A DNA stretch of 39,562 nucleotides, taken from the NCBI GenBank assembly GCA_000320545.1, contig ADNK01002738.1:1-39562 (forward strand). Reading direction: 5' to 3'. The notes under the pieces are model-generated. The model made no database searches, was not told the origin of the DNA, and saw only the letters and a list, made by a program, of their open reading frames with translations. The translations under genes and the position numbers were made by a program. This stretch comes from Bigelowiella natans CCMP2755 (Eukaryota; Cercozoa; Chlorarachniophyceae). Shown here in pieces: positions 11,641-22,874 of this stretch (its first letter is position 1; every line of letters starts with the position of its first letter).

Positions 11641-11681
<41 letters not shown>

Positions 11682-11740
11682 CGTAACCAAAAATCCATTT
11701 GATTCTTGAGCGCATGCTATCCGTGTGACGGCGGGAGAGA

Positions 11741-11778
<38 letters not shown>

Positions 11779-13913
11779 AATCAAAGAGGTACTACACATC
11801 TTCAGTACTCGGTTGAGCAGCTACGAGGCCACGTACTTAACATCTCTACCATTTGGCTTTTATTCGCCCCAAGTCTTCGTGTTCTGCCTTTTCCTCATCC
11901 CTGCCCAAGCCTTCAAAGCAGGTGATCTTACTCGTCATCGCCGAAGCTCCAAGAAAGAGTCTTCTTTCTAATTTTCCTGCTTCATTGGACGCTGTAGCCA
12001 CCTTCATATCTCCACACGCCATCAAACTCTGTCCTGCAATGTCTCTCTGTTTTGGTTGACACCTCATTCGCCCTTCTTCTATTGCCCCCCCCCCCCCCCC
12101 CCTCTTCCCTTTTCCTTTCTCTCCCTACTACCGCAGTAGTGAGAAAACTGATAACTCTACCACCGCTAAATCGAAGAATCGGAAGCCCCCCCCCCTCATG
12201 CTCTCTGATAACTACTTCTATCACGGTTTCTTCTCCTTTCGAGAGCAGCCTCCATCCAAGGCAGCAGCGAAGACAAAACCCCCTCCCCCCCCCAACCCAC
12301 CCTCACCAACACCGCCACCACCGTCATCGCCATCGTCGTCGTCCTCGTCGCAGCTTCACTTCCGCCTTCATTGCTTTGTGGTGGCAACGGTATTTCTGTT
12401 TGGGTTAAGTCCTTACATCGGCCTACGCACTGCTGGATGCTTTTCAATGTTTAGCAACCTTCGCACGGAAGGACCCTACCACCCCTCCAACCACCTCCTC
12501 ATCCCATCAGCCCTCACCAGTCTGTTTTCGATTCAGGGGGATATGGTAACAATCATCAGCAGCAGCAGGTGGCATGTGCTTCATAAGGCCCCTGCCCCTC
12601 CAAAGCTTGGAGTGACTCTAAATGAGGAGGAGGAGGAGGAGGAGGAGGAGGAGGAGGGCGAGGCTCTAAGTAAGAATACGAGAAGAAAGACATTCTTCGT
12701 TGTGAGCGGGATTGATGATCGGCCGATCATAACGTCTAGAAGCAGTATGAGGGGAATGTCCACTTCTGTGGTGAGAAAACAGCAGCGAAATAGAAGAAGA
12801 AAAGAATATGAAAAATGTGAAGAAGACCATGAAGACAATGCAGTAACTATTTTTGCTATTTTTGTAGTAGAAGGCAGAGAAGGGGGGGGTTCATGGGGGG
12901 GGTGGACGGTAAGGACCTTCAACAGTCGAAAAACACCAAAGATTAACACCCATCCTCACAAAATCCCCCCCCCCCTCCCTACCCCATTTCCACCACAGAT
13001 GTTTCGCAAGAAAGGGCCCGGCCTAAGCAGCCGGACGCGGGATATATACAGAGTTTTTCGCAACACCGGCAACAACTTTCTTGCCCCCCCCCCGAAGGGA
13101 GGCCCTCAATCGCCCCGCTACTATGTTTACCACGGCACCCTTCCAAAAGGGAGCGAGCCCTATTTGTTTCCAGTACAGCGAGGAGGCGAGTACGTGCTCT
13201 TAGAGCCTGGCGTGTGGAACCCGAGGCTGCTCGCATCACAGCAAAGGCTAAGCTCCGACGAGGTCGTTCTCGCGAGCGGGTCAATACTTATTCGGGAGAG
13301 CCGCAGGAGGCGAGAAGGGACAGGGGCGGGGGGGGGCATGAAGGAGAGTGGGCTTGATGGAATGACAGCCGTGAATAGCAACAATGTCATCGATGACTAC
13401 ACTGATGCCCTTTGGGAACCCCTTTACACTTTCCCCCCCTTTCCATCCTCCACCTCACCTGATGAAGAAGAGAGCTGGCGACAGCCACCTCTATGCGACG
13501 TGGGGGGGGGGGGGGCTCTTGGTGCTGGAGGGCGACCGGAAGATCAGGAGGAGCAGGAAGATGACTACTGCAGAAACGTGTTATCTTGGCCTTCTGAGCA
13601 GCATTCAGTGTATCAGATGGTACCTCGGCCGACGTTTGACAGTATGCTCTACAAACTACGATTCAAGAGTCATAGGAAGAAGAAGAAGAAGGAGAAAGTG
13701 GAGGCCTTAGCGGGGACATCTGGCACAAAGCACGGTGCCAGCTACACCAGCAGCCCCGTATACATGAAGGTCGCGTATGAGGGGAGGTTGGTTGAGTCCT
13801 TCCACATCCTGGAGGAGCCTGAGTTTAGGCAGCCCAAATACCCGCTGTTGATGTGGCTGATGTACTTTCGAGCCGGGCACTTCGAAGACCCTGTGTCCCG
13901 ATGTGTGTGGTAG
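9807..13913 (+). CDS. HTTM-domain (vitamin K-dependent gamma-carboxylase-like) multi-pass membrane protein
   Basis: Start at ATG 9807, or the internal ATG 9930, is tentative. Hydrophobic segments include NGFILLVFMGAMM and a long stretch to residue 150. Then comes the HTTM signature YAWAGMHKFNSAFFDPLHSC. Exon 10576-10706 joins 10427 in phase and supplies LHPAWLDL and LIILIEISAGLLL. A 61-base intron leads to 10768 (LALSLHFFLSPVGFYDFSAI). Further exons are near 11291-11370 (AMAFIALFSPIAF) and 11828-11921 (FGFYSPQVFVFCLFLIP). The C-terminal exon from about 12354 has GLRTAGCFSMFSNLRTEG, then SNHLLIP, and ends at RCVW, 13911-13913 being the stop. These match the conserved end of HTTM proteins (MFSNLRTEGG, SNHL, FR, CRW). 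Some joins are unresolved. Poly-Glu and poly-Pro stretches inside the last open frame (12277-12340, 12620-12660) may be intronic. Substrate is unknown; carboxylase activity is not established for most HTTM proteins. Confidence 0.8.
11618..11777. repeat. (CA)n, (TA)n and (GA)n microsatellites in an HTTM intron
   Basis: A (CA)n run near 11620-11639 is followed after TGTG by (TA)n to about 11680, and a (GA)n run fills 11735-11776. They lie between the HTTM exon ending near 11370 and the one starting at 11828. Frames crossing them encode only YIYI, THTH or RERE peptides. Confidence 0.9.
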
Positions 13914-15480
13914 CAGTAGTATGAGTAGTATTCGCTGTCGTTGTTGTGCGCTGTATGCGCAGATGGAATGGGGCTGTTGCTGCATGTATTTCTTAGAGGG
14001 TTGCGCTCGAGTGCGATGCATAGACATGCTAGCATGGTAGCATGGTCGTTCCAATGCAGCCGTGTGCAACATTGCGGCACTACAATTGCTTTTAGCAGCA
14101 AGCTGCGCGAGGCTCATGGAGTCGCAGCATGCAGCTCAGTTCCACAATGCTAGAATGCTAGAATGTTTGCACACCAAAAAAAAAAGCGAAAAAGAACATT
14201 GCTGGATTGGCACATGTGTACGTGGTCAACACACCTAGATGCCTTTGTGCTTTCGATGCACATTTGTGCACATTCTGGCATTGGTGCACACCTAGACACT
14301 GCTAGCTAGCTAGACCAGCACATGCTGATTTCACTAGTTTCGTCGCAATGCCCCAGCTAGCCAGAGCTCCACGCTCAATGCTTCATGTTGATGTGAATCA
14401 CGCTCGCTTGCTTGCACACACTAGCATGGCTGATCACTTGCAAAATTGTGCATGCTAGCATGCACATTTCATTGGGAACAAGCCTGGCTATCTGGCATGG
14501 CTTGATAGCTGTGTCTAGATGTGGACGTGAGTGAGACATGTAATGCCAAATTGTGCTCCGTGCATGCCAGCAAAATCGCTGTCCTCGCGACTTTTTGTCC
14601 ACATGCATCATGCGCAAATAAAGGTTCATCATGCTAGCTAGCTAGCGTGTCTCTAGTGTCTGTGCTAGTGTGCATGTAGTCATGTTTGCCGGCGCAGGGC
14701 AGTATGTCAAAAGCTATGCACACGACAGCTTAGATGTATGCATGGCATTATTGGCGCTGACCTACGCGCCTACACGCCTGTGCATTCATGCAAGTGCTGA
14801 ATGATCATGCTGAACGAGCACGTGCACGACATGCTTGTCACGCCATAGCGCGATCGACAAGGCTAGAAGGTAATTGTATACAGCCTGCTAGCCTGAATCA
14901 TACTAGTGCATGCTAGGATACTCTAGTACTACCTATGCATATACGCATGCACAATGCTAGAATGATGTGTGCCAAGCACGGTATACTAGTCTAGACGGTC
15001 TCCATACACATCGTTCGCTAGGCATACGAAATAGGTATAGCTAGTGATGTCTACATCAGGATGCATGCGCCCATTGAAAAAGTTAAAATTATTCATTACA
15101 TTCGTCTCAGAGCTGTTTTTACAGAGCAGAACCATGTCTACGATTAACTTTACAAGATATCATTAACTTTTGCATAAGCTCCCCGTCCTAATCAGCTAAT
15201 TTTCGGCGAGTCAATTCCGCAACATCTGATGATACAGCAGCAAGTAAGAAATTAGACGAGTGGGCTGTAGTGTTAGGTCTCAATTGAAAGACGGATTTAC
15301 GTTTGTATCGCTTCTAAACACTATATGTGCGTGTACCTGAATCCCCCAGGCAAAGGATAATTTGAACAGCATCGATTACCTAAAAGCAATGGTGACATCA
15401 ACACCACACCACCGACATGAAACACACAATGTTTCCTACATCAGATTTCTAAATCCAACATTATAATACATAAACATATG
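13914..15480. other. Gene-free tract dense in GCTAGC/TGCA/CATG words, 3' of HTTM
   Basis: No exon is supported. From about 13,990 to 15,060 the sequence is packed with self-complementary tetramers: CTAGCTAGCTAG near 14300 and 14636, GCATGCTAGC, TGCATGC and CATGCTAGCATG. It ends at 15054-15110 with CATCAGGATG, CCATTGAAAAA and CATTACATTCGTCTCA, the same motif that borders the 6.65-kb inverted repeat. The rest to 15480 is ordinary AT-rich sequence. This looks like a repeat-derived or low-order-biased spacer between convergent 3' ends. Minus frames at 13707-14117 and 14375-14632 are chance reads. Confidence 0.6.
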
Positions 15481-15486
15481 GTATAT

Positions 15487-15487
<1 letters not shown>

Positions 15488-15543
<56 letters not shown>

Positions 15544-15551
15544 TATCTATA

Positions 15552-15589
<38 letters not shown>

Positions 15590-15956
15590 TGCGTGTGTGT
15601 CCCAATATATCATCTTTCGCACCCGATTCGACATCCATTCCGGTTTCTCTTCCGCAATATACGTGAAGATGCTTCTTGCCCTGCACGCAGACAACGATAT
15701 TTCAGGATGGGGGGTGGAGACAAGAGGAGGAGTATGGTGTCCATGTCACCCCCGTGTGTACATTCCATCATACAAGTGTTCGCTATTCTGACTGACAGTA
15801 TTCTTGGAGAGTCCTTCTCAAAGACCTTTAGGTCTTCACTAAGAAACCGCAGCCATACTATAAAGCCTTCGCGCACGAAGGGGGGGGGGGAAGGGGAAGG
15901 ATGGGTGAGCGGGGGTCGGTTTATGAACGCGTTGTATGCACCTTTTTTACATATAT

Positions 15957-15993
<37 letters not shown>

Positions 15994-15995
15994 CC

Positions 15996-16073
<78 letters not shown>

Positions 16074-16083
16074 TGTGTGTGTG
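15488..16083. repeat. Microsatellite cluster: (CA)n(TA)n, (GT)n and (TA)n(CT)n(GT)n
   Basis: The runs are (CA)n at 15488-15508, (TA)n to about 15540, (GT)n at 15556-15599, then (TA)n at 15960-15990 passing to (CT)n to 16041 and (GT)n to about 16082. A further pure (AT)n lies at 16331-16380, and a (CAG)-type run at 16614-16649. The long open frames through here are repeat translations. The cluster lies just 3' of the PPR gene stop codon at 16112. Confidence 0.95.
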
Positions 16084-16111
16084 CAAGAAATTTGTTGGTA
16101 AGTGATCTGAC

Positions 16112-16328
16112 TCAAATTGCTGGTGTGTGTGCTGCTATTCTGGTCGCTATTTTACTCGCACCGTCGATATCATCGTGTTTGATGAAGCTCAGAGTCATCG
16201 TTGAGCGCAGCCCTCGGGACATAAACCTGTCGGCTGATGATCATGATGACTAAGATTATTATGATGATTATTGCGATGATGACGATGGTGGTGATGATGT
16301 GTGTTTCATGCATGGCACTATGTATATT

Positions 16329-16379
<51 letters not shown>

Positions 16380-16614
16380 ATATTTCTGTATAAATAATCA
16401 GTTACTTAAAACTGTGTGTGTGTGGGGGGGAGGGAGGGAGAGAGAGAGGGAGAGAGAGAGAGAAGAGACGAAAAGAAACCACATTTTCATTAGAATCCAT
16501 GTGCTTCTTCACCTACCATTATTCTTGCCTACGTGAGGCAGAAACCTAGGTAGCAGCTTCAAACGATGCTTTATTACGTCACTTGCGACGTTGAGCAGCC
16601 CCGTATGACTAAGT

Positions 16615-16649
<35 letters not shown>

Positions 16650-18027
16650 TGGAGGCATGGCGTCCAATGCGTGCGTGCGTGTGTGTGTGTGTGTGTGTTC
16701 TCAAAATTTTGGTACTTAAAGCTTAGCATCTGATAGCATCATAAAGAACATTTAAACATCGGAAGAACATCTAAACATCGGACGGGTCTAGCGCACATAC
16801 GCTAGCGCCGGTATGAGTATCTTGAAGGTCCTTGAGTTGAAGAACACCTGCAATATAGGTAACCTTTCTTCGGAGAACAACTCGTTTTATGCTCGAAAAT
16901 ATTTATTAACCCCCCCTCCCCCTCCCCCCTCCCCTCAGCCCCTTTATGTGTTAATGAATCCATGGATATATTAGGGAGTTATAGGCGTTGGTTTTGTGCA
17001 CAGATACCTTTCGTCTTATACCGCGATTTGTCCAATGCTGGAGACTGATAACGACGATCAAAGTTATTTTATTGATTCAAGGGGGGGGGGGGGGGGGAAG
17101 GGAATAATTAGTGCAAGGGGGAGCTGTGTGTGTGTGTGTGTTGCGAACACGACGCACACGGGTAAGTACTAACACGCAACGTACAACGCACACCCACACC
17201 CCCACACACGCCACCCAAACAACAAAATCATCATCATCATCATCATCATCTTCGTGTTGTTGTTTAAAACTAGAAGAGTGGGATGTCAATCATCATCGCG
17301 TATTATAACGCAAAATACGACAATAATACATGATAAATGTAATACGAAGATGGCCAATAGATGGAGTGTGTGTGTATGGATAACAACAAATCATGGAGGC
17401 AATCGGTGTCCTTTTACAGTTCATGTCCCCCCCCCCCCCCCCACCCCCACCACAACTTCCTTACCGTCTGAGGATGTACGCATTCCCCGTGCTGCGACTG
17501 CTCTCGTCATCGCTATCCCCCTCCTCATTTTGATCAGTAGCTGGGGTTGTTGTTGTTGTTGTTGTTGTTGTTGATGATGATGATGATGATGACGTCTGCG
17601 CTATATTGCCATCGTCTTCGTTGTCGTTGCCGTTGCTCCTTTTCCTCCCCCCCCCCCCCCTCTCCTCCGTAATCAGCGTGGCGTACACCATCACGATTGT
17701 GTCGATAATATGCCTGTCCTCTATGGTAGTTCCTGATGATGACGACGATGATGATGATGATGATGATTGGTGATAGTGAAGAAGAAGAAACGACGTGTAA
17801 CGAGGAGGGGTAATATTAACAGAGTTATAATATACGACTTTAGTCATTTCATACACAGGAGAATACCAGGAAATCACGACGGCACTCGTCTCCCTACATC
17901 CCACCCCCTCCTCCTGGAACTACTTTGTACCTTTCTTGATTTCCTCCTCAATCAATTCGGCTGCACGCTAATAATGCGTCGTGGAGGTAGGGGCCCATAA
18001 CAGGGAAATATGCAAGAAAATACGTGA

Positions 18028-18061
<34 letters not shown>

Positions 18062-18130
18062 GGAGGAGGAAGATGGCAGGGCAAACCAGCAACCGCGTAT
18101 ACCTATCCATTCTATCTTCCAAATACAAAC

Positions 18131-18169
<39 letters not shown>

Positions 18170-19042
18170 ATGCCCGTCTTTAACATCCTAATACATAATG
18201 TATCTATCGTCGATACATCTATTTACTCATTCATGTGTTCCGCATGTGTGCGTGCTGCGCGCATTGAGAAATAAAGACAAAATCCCCATATGATTGCTTC
18301 CGCGGCAGACCTCTATGTCGTTGTTTTTGATGTGGATATTGCTAATGGTACTCAGCAGTCGTGAATGGATGGGACCTTAAAGTGATAAAACGCGGTAGAG
18401 CAATAACACGCTATTCAGAAGGCATGCAGCAGCATAAGCACACACCCCACACAATACTCGCTTTTTGATTTTTTGATTTCAATTTTATGTTATAATTGTT
18501 ACTGATAGCCTACCAAACTTAGCGCTGGCCTTGGACAGCCAATACAGTGCCTGGTCCTCGATTCCTTTCACAAGTTATGTTCTTCACGATCAAAAGAAGC
18601 TCGTCGTGTGCAGATGGGAAGGAGGGCCAAGAAGGGGGGGGGAGAGGGGGAGGTTGTTGATCATACCTTTCATCGCATATATCTGCCCAATGCTGCAGTA
18701 GACACGACTGTCTGGAGCTACGCCTGCAACTATCATCTTTTTGCATGATCACACACAATCATACACAAACACACATAAACACAATCACAATCACACACAC
18801 GCACTCCGACAGAGTTTTATATTTTCGGACTATACCCCCCACTGCTTTGATAGATTCGGCAATACGGAAACATGCACCGTTGCAGTATTGATCACCATCA
18901 TCATCACATTCATCATCATCAGTGGGCACCAGCGGCCAGACACACCTTCTCCATCCATTTCAACGCCATCGCAAGGTCGCCTCTCCGTTGATATCCGTTA
19001 ATTACTAACACATATACATAGAAACACAAGAATAGTTATATG

Positions 19043-19084
<42 letters not shown>

Positions 19085-19722
19085 TCGTGATCTTACTTGC
19101 TCCATAAGAAACAACGTCAGGAGGATCGATATTCCCCTTTTCTGCCTCTACAGCGGATTCTATCAGTTTCCCCACTGTCTTTGATTTTGGAATGATCTTA
19201 CGGGGGGGGGGGGGGGGGGGATTTTTAGTCGCCGCGCCCCCCAGATGAAAAAAAAACAAATGAGAATGAGAATGATGATGATAGTGATGAAAATGAAAAT
19301 GATGATGTGCCTCTGCTTATCTCCAAATACTGCTGCCATCCCTACCACCTCTCTCCTCAATGTTAATTCCATAGCTATGCTGTGCTGCAGGTTAGTAAGC
19401 AAGATGCTTTCCCTGATCGTTGTTGTTGTTATTGTTGTTGTTGTTGTGCTCCTAAAAGATGCTAATGTGATGACGCTGTTATTACCCCCTCGTTTATCAT
19501 TCGGTTGAGGTATTTCATGGACAGTTGTGGTTTCCGCGCTTTGGCGCATGATTTAAGCATTGTATTATACACCTGATCAAGAGCGGGTGCAAGAAAGGGG
19601 AATAAGCTGTAGCGTAGCACACTTCAATGTATCGGTCAGGTCGAGTAAGTCAATGCTGCGACGAAATGATAGGGGTATTAAAAAACGGTGAGTTTGCTTC
19701 CACAGGAAAAACCCCGTTGTGA

Positions 19723-19770
<48 letters not shown>

Positions 19771-20556
19771 TATGTCCGTCTTATATTCGTTTTCAGCTGC
19801 CTCGAAAGGGGAGCTAGCTACTCACAAATCTTTTGAAATTGAGGACTGCGGTCTTGCTGTGAAAGGGGGATAACTCGTCAATTTCGCACATAACCTATAG
19901 AACAGGCACAAACCGCCACCATTCAAATCCAAAACATGTAAGCAGTACAATTTCCATAGGCCTACCGCCGATCACTACACCAATCTGCAACGCTTCTTAA
20001 TGATATTATTTCAATCACTATCATCCGACACATCGGTCACTACAGGCTCGTCATCATCGCTAATATCCTCTCTCACTGCCATCGCCTTCATCTCACAATT
20101 CAACTCTGTATTTATCCGAAGAGAATGAACGAACCTTGTTCAATATAGTTTCCACTAAGTTAATATGCTCGCGTGTGGAAGAAATGGCGGCGATGTGATT
20201 CATCTCTCGTGTCAACTCCTTGATTCTTCGATTATTATGCAGCAAAATCTTCCCTGGCACTGGTCGCTTCCTCTCGATTTTTCCGTGCTCGCTATGTTTC
20301 AGATGCATCGATGAAGAATCGGTATCGGTTTGGAAGGTCCTATGTGTCGGCCATAATATCCCGCCGAGCAACGCCCGACGTCGTCTTCCATAAAAATGCG
20401 GAATTGCTATAGCAGAATATGATGCACGGCGAGGTCTCCATGACCCCTGTAAAACGAATCAGAAAAAATTTCAATACTGCACCTGGAGTTAGATGGATTG
20501 GGTGGGGGGGCGCTTACCGGCCTCGACGGCCTGCGTGGGAGCTTCGAGAGCCACAT
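16112..20556 (-). CDS. Pentatricopeptide repeat (PPR) protein, 14 exons, predicted organellar
   Basis: Fourteen minus-strand exons agree in phase: 20556-20518, 20446-20135, 19572-19486, 19384-19349, 19196-19097, 19004-18946, 18736-18667, 18564-18514, 17960-17931, 17732-17465, 17044-17008, 16847-16801, 16608-16546 and 16226-16112. They total 1314 bases (437 residues). The N-terminus (MWLSKLPRRPSRPGSWRPRR) is Arg/Ser-rich with no acidic residue, like a mitochondrial presequence. PPR helices are clear: VYNTMLKSCAKARKP..MKYLNRMINEG; PPDVVSYGAIINGYQRRGDL..ALKWMEKM; GVAPDSRVYCSIGQIYAMKG; HIIDTIVMVYATLI; TFKILIPAL. A Ser/Thr-rich low-complexity insert lies in the 268-bp exon. PPR proteins bind organellar RNA for processing, editing or translation; the target here is unknown. 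The least certain joins are 20135/19572 and the acceptors with weak pyrimidine tracts (18736, 16226). The gene is divergent from the OHCU decarboxylase gene. Confidence 0.85.
17215..17780. repeat. Poly-C/poly-G, (ATC)n and (TTG)n tracts within the PPR gene
   Basis: Visible runs are (ATC)n near 17227-17250, poly-C at 17428-17442 and 17649-17660, (TTG)n at 17546-17570 followed by (ATG)n to 17590, and (GATGAT)n at 17736-17766. Part of this (17465-17732) is proposed as coding, where it gives Ser, Thr and Gly runs. Other similar runs in this gene are (ATG)n at 18027-18060, (CA)n at 18135-18164, (TA)n at 19045-19078, poly-G at 19202-19220 and (GT)n at 19725-19768. Confidence 0.85.
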
Positions 20557-20899
20557 GGTCCCTTCGGGACCTACACGTAAGGATTATAACCCGGAAACTT
20601 CAATGCTGTGCTGATGCCGATGAATCTTCTCATGAGGCAATGGATAAGTCATGTCGCTTTATATAAATCTGTGTTTATATATTAAACCATCCATTTTATT
20701 TTGGATATTTTAAGAAGAGACCCGTAAGATCCCAAATGCATGGTAGTTCCAAGGATAAAAAATGTTCCAAAAATCGTTTGATTATGAGTTCCATTACTGA
20801 GCTACGACAGCATTTTTCCTTGTCGTAAGATGATAATTTAGGATATTTCCGCGTGAAGAGAAGAGAGCCACCGGCTCAGAAAAGACAGGAAGACTAAAA
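20557..20899. promoter_or_regulatory. Short divergent promoter between PPR and OHCU decarboxylase genes
   Basis: Only 343 bp separate the two start codons, so this is a compact bidirectional promoter. A TATATAAA-like element (TTTATATAAATC, near 20658-20669) and a second TTTATATATT nearby are the only core-promoter-like words. Which gene they serve is unclear. No palindrome-rich tract is present, unlike the 3' spacers. Confidence 0.4.
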
Positions 20900-22227
20900 A
20901 TGGAGCTTCCCACCCTCCCCCCCACTTCCTCACTCACCTCCCTAGAAGACTTCGTTAATGCTGTTTCCATCCTATTTGAACCGGCACCCCCACTTGCAAA
21001 AGGTTCAGCCTGTTTTCATGGGAATAGGAGGATGATAGTTTTCTCACACCGAAAAAGGGGGGGCTACGTCGACTTGTATGATGGATTTATTTCCCTGCTA
21101 ATGCTTTTTGTTTGTTCGGTTGATACACAGCTCTGTTCGAAGCTCACCAAAAATCGGCGATGAAAGAGTCAGGCATACTTTTTTGGAGAAAAATGCTGAC
21201 TTGGCACCATCTTGAACTCCACACCCTGTCTCACGTTGTGTTTGTATGTGTAATGAATATGTCATAGTTATCGAACAATCATATCGGTAGCAAAGGGTGC
21301 TATTGGAGGCATGGATTCCGAGGCAAAGCTAGAGGTAAAGTTATGCCTCTCTTCGGAAAACATTCTCGCTTTTTCAAATGCATACCCTGCTTCAAGGCTT
21401 CAAAGAACAAATACGTATCTATCCTTCGAGCATGGCCTTGGTGCTTGCAGTTTTAAGATATTCGACCCTTTTTGGTCTTCCTGCTACCCTTTCTTTTGTC
21501 AGGTGATCAATGCACATCCTCGTATCGGACAGAAGGATGCCTCAAAGCTCTCGAAATTCTCCAAGATTGAGCAGGGGGTCAGATTTAGTCCATTTTGGGG
21601 GGGGGGAGGGGGAGGATGCAGCAGTTATTTTCTATTATTTACGGCTGTCCGTGTCCTTTTATAGACATTTTCTATATTCATGTATATGTAATATCAAAAC
21701 ACTACAGATGGCGGAAGAGAGTAAAGTCATCAGTGTAGAGGAACAGAAGGTGCTCTTACATCCGTCGGTTTACGTGCAATAGCATACATGTGTGGGTATG
21801 CACAACTGAGAAGATATTCAATGTTTCAGATTCTCGAAGACTTCAAGAATCTTAACGCAGAGTGCGGCAAGAATAAAATGCTAATTTCTGTCCTCTTTTC
21901 TCATGATATATACCTTCACATCAAGATTATGAACACTTTATAATGTTCAGCTACGAAAAGAAATTTGGCTTTAAATTCATCATATTCGTGAATGGGCGGC
22001 CGAAGAAGGATCTCTTGCCAATCGGAAGGAAAAGGCAAATTTACATCCTAACACTAGAACACAGTATCGTATCCGTCCAATAATCGTGACGCATTGTACA
22101 ATATAGGATGAAAAATTCGCGTGACATGGAGCTCGCGACAGGGATTAAAGCCATGCTCGATATTGCATTAGATCGGTTGAAAAAGATAGAGCAGGCTGAA
22201 AAGGCAAAAAAAACATCTAGACTCTAA
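20900..22227 (+). CDS. OHCU decarboxylase (2-oxo-4-hydroxy-4-carboxy-5-ureidoimidazoline decarboxylase)
   Basis: This enzyme carries out the last step from uric acid to S-allantoin, after urate oxidase and HIU hydrolase. Exon 1 (20900-21002) gives [11 protein letters not shown] and [18 protein letters not shown], the FEPSP-type region of fungal-like OHCU decarboxylases. Later exons: one near 21131 ([10 protein letters not shown]), one ending at 21334 (MDSEAKLE), 21503-21577 ([18 protein letters not shown], holding the catalytic HPRIG His), 21708-21749, 21830-21861 ([10 protein letters not shown]), 21951-22034 ([19 protein letters not shown]) and 22107-22227 ([20 protein letters not shown]). 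Junctions from 21334 onward agree in phase; the join after 21131 is unresolved. The last intron (22035-22106) is GC-AG (AAAAG|GCAAAT). No C-terminal SKL-type peroxisomal signal is obvious, although the protein ends in SRL, which resembles a PTS1 tripeptide. It is convergent with the ankyrin gene. Confidence 0.85.
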
Positions 22228-22874
22228 GAAAAATAATGATGAGATCCCTGTAAGCGAGTCTAGCAAGTTATGATACCCTACTTGTATGCGGATGTAATAA
22301 AGAACATGTGTGTCGAATACGTCTAGACGTCTATGTATGGACGTACCCATACGCACCTGCAAGTTAATTTCTACGTGCGATGCATTAGCTGTAGGTCCGT
22401 AAAAAAAAAATAAAAATCATGTGGCTGCTCTAGTGCTAGCTCTAGAGCTAGCTAGCTAGGCTAGTTTTGTCATATCGCTTCTAAATTGTATAGCCAGCGC
22501 TACATATGTTATAGTTCGATGGGGAGGTCAGTATGAAGTTGGGTATACGGCACACATACATACGCCAAGCAGGTGTGCTGGCTGGCTGGGATGCATGTAG
22601 CTGCTCTAGCTACTGCTGTGCGATAGTCTTCTCTGGCTAGCTGGATAATAATAACATGATGCAGTTTTTAAGCTGCCACATATTATTAACCTTGCGAAAT
22701 ATATATAGTGACTACGGATGGCTGGCGTCTAGATCTAGAGATGTACACGTCGATAGAATAATAGTAGTCATTAGATCCTGCTAAGATATACTTTCAATTC
22801 ATCATTATGCTAAAGGGAGGAGGCTGTACCATCTTCATCCCCAATTCTAATTATTTAAACTGTAATCTGATTTT
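22228..22874. other. Convergent 3' spacer with CTAGCTAG-rich tract
   Basis: This lies between two facing stop codons (22227 and 22875). No coding potential is seen. From about 22370 to 22750 it is rich in GCTAGC, CTAG and related palindromic words (CTAGCTCTAGAGCTAGCTAGCT near 22434, GGCTAGCTGGAT), the same composition as the other 3' tracts. Confidence 0.55.

Noticed and set aside
12198-13913. Single 571-codon open frame taken as one intronless protein
   Set aside because: It contains HTTM C-terminal blocks separated by poly-Pro, poly-Glu and poly-Gly stretches that look intronic. It is better seen as the tail of the multi-exon HTTM gene.
15557-16105. 182-codon plus frame and 158-codon minus frame at the microsatellite cluster
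   Set aside because: Both are dominated by repeat-encoded CVCV, YIYI, SLSL and RERE peptides.
16614-18060. CRISPR-like or satellite array in the PPR region
   Set aside because: The repeats are trinucleotide microsatellites without spacers.
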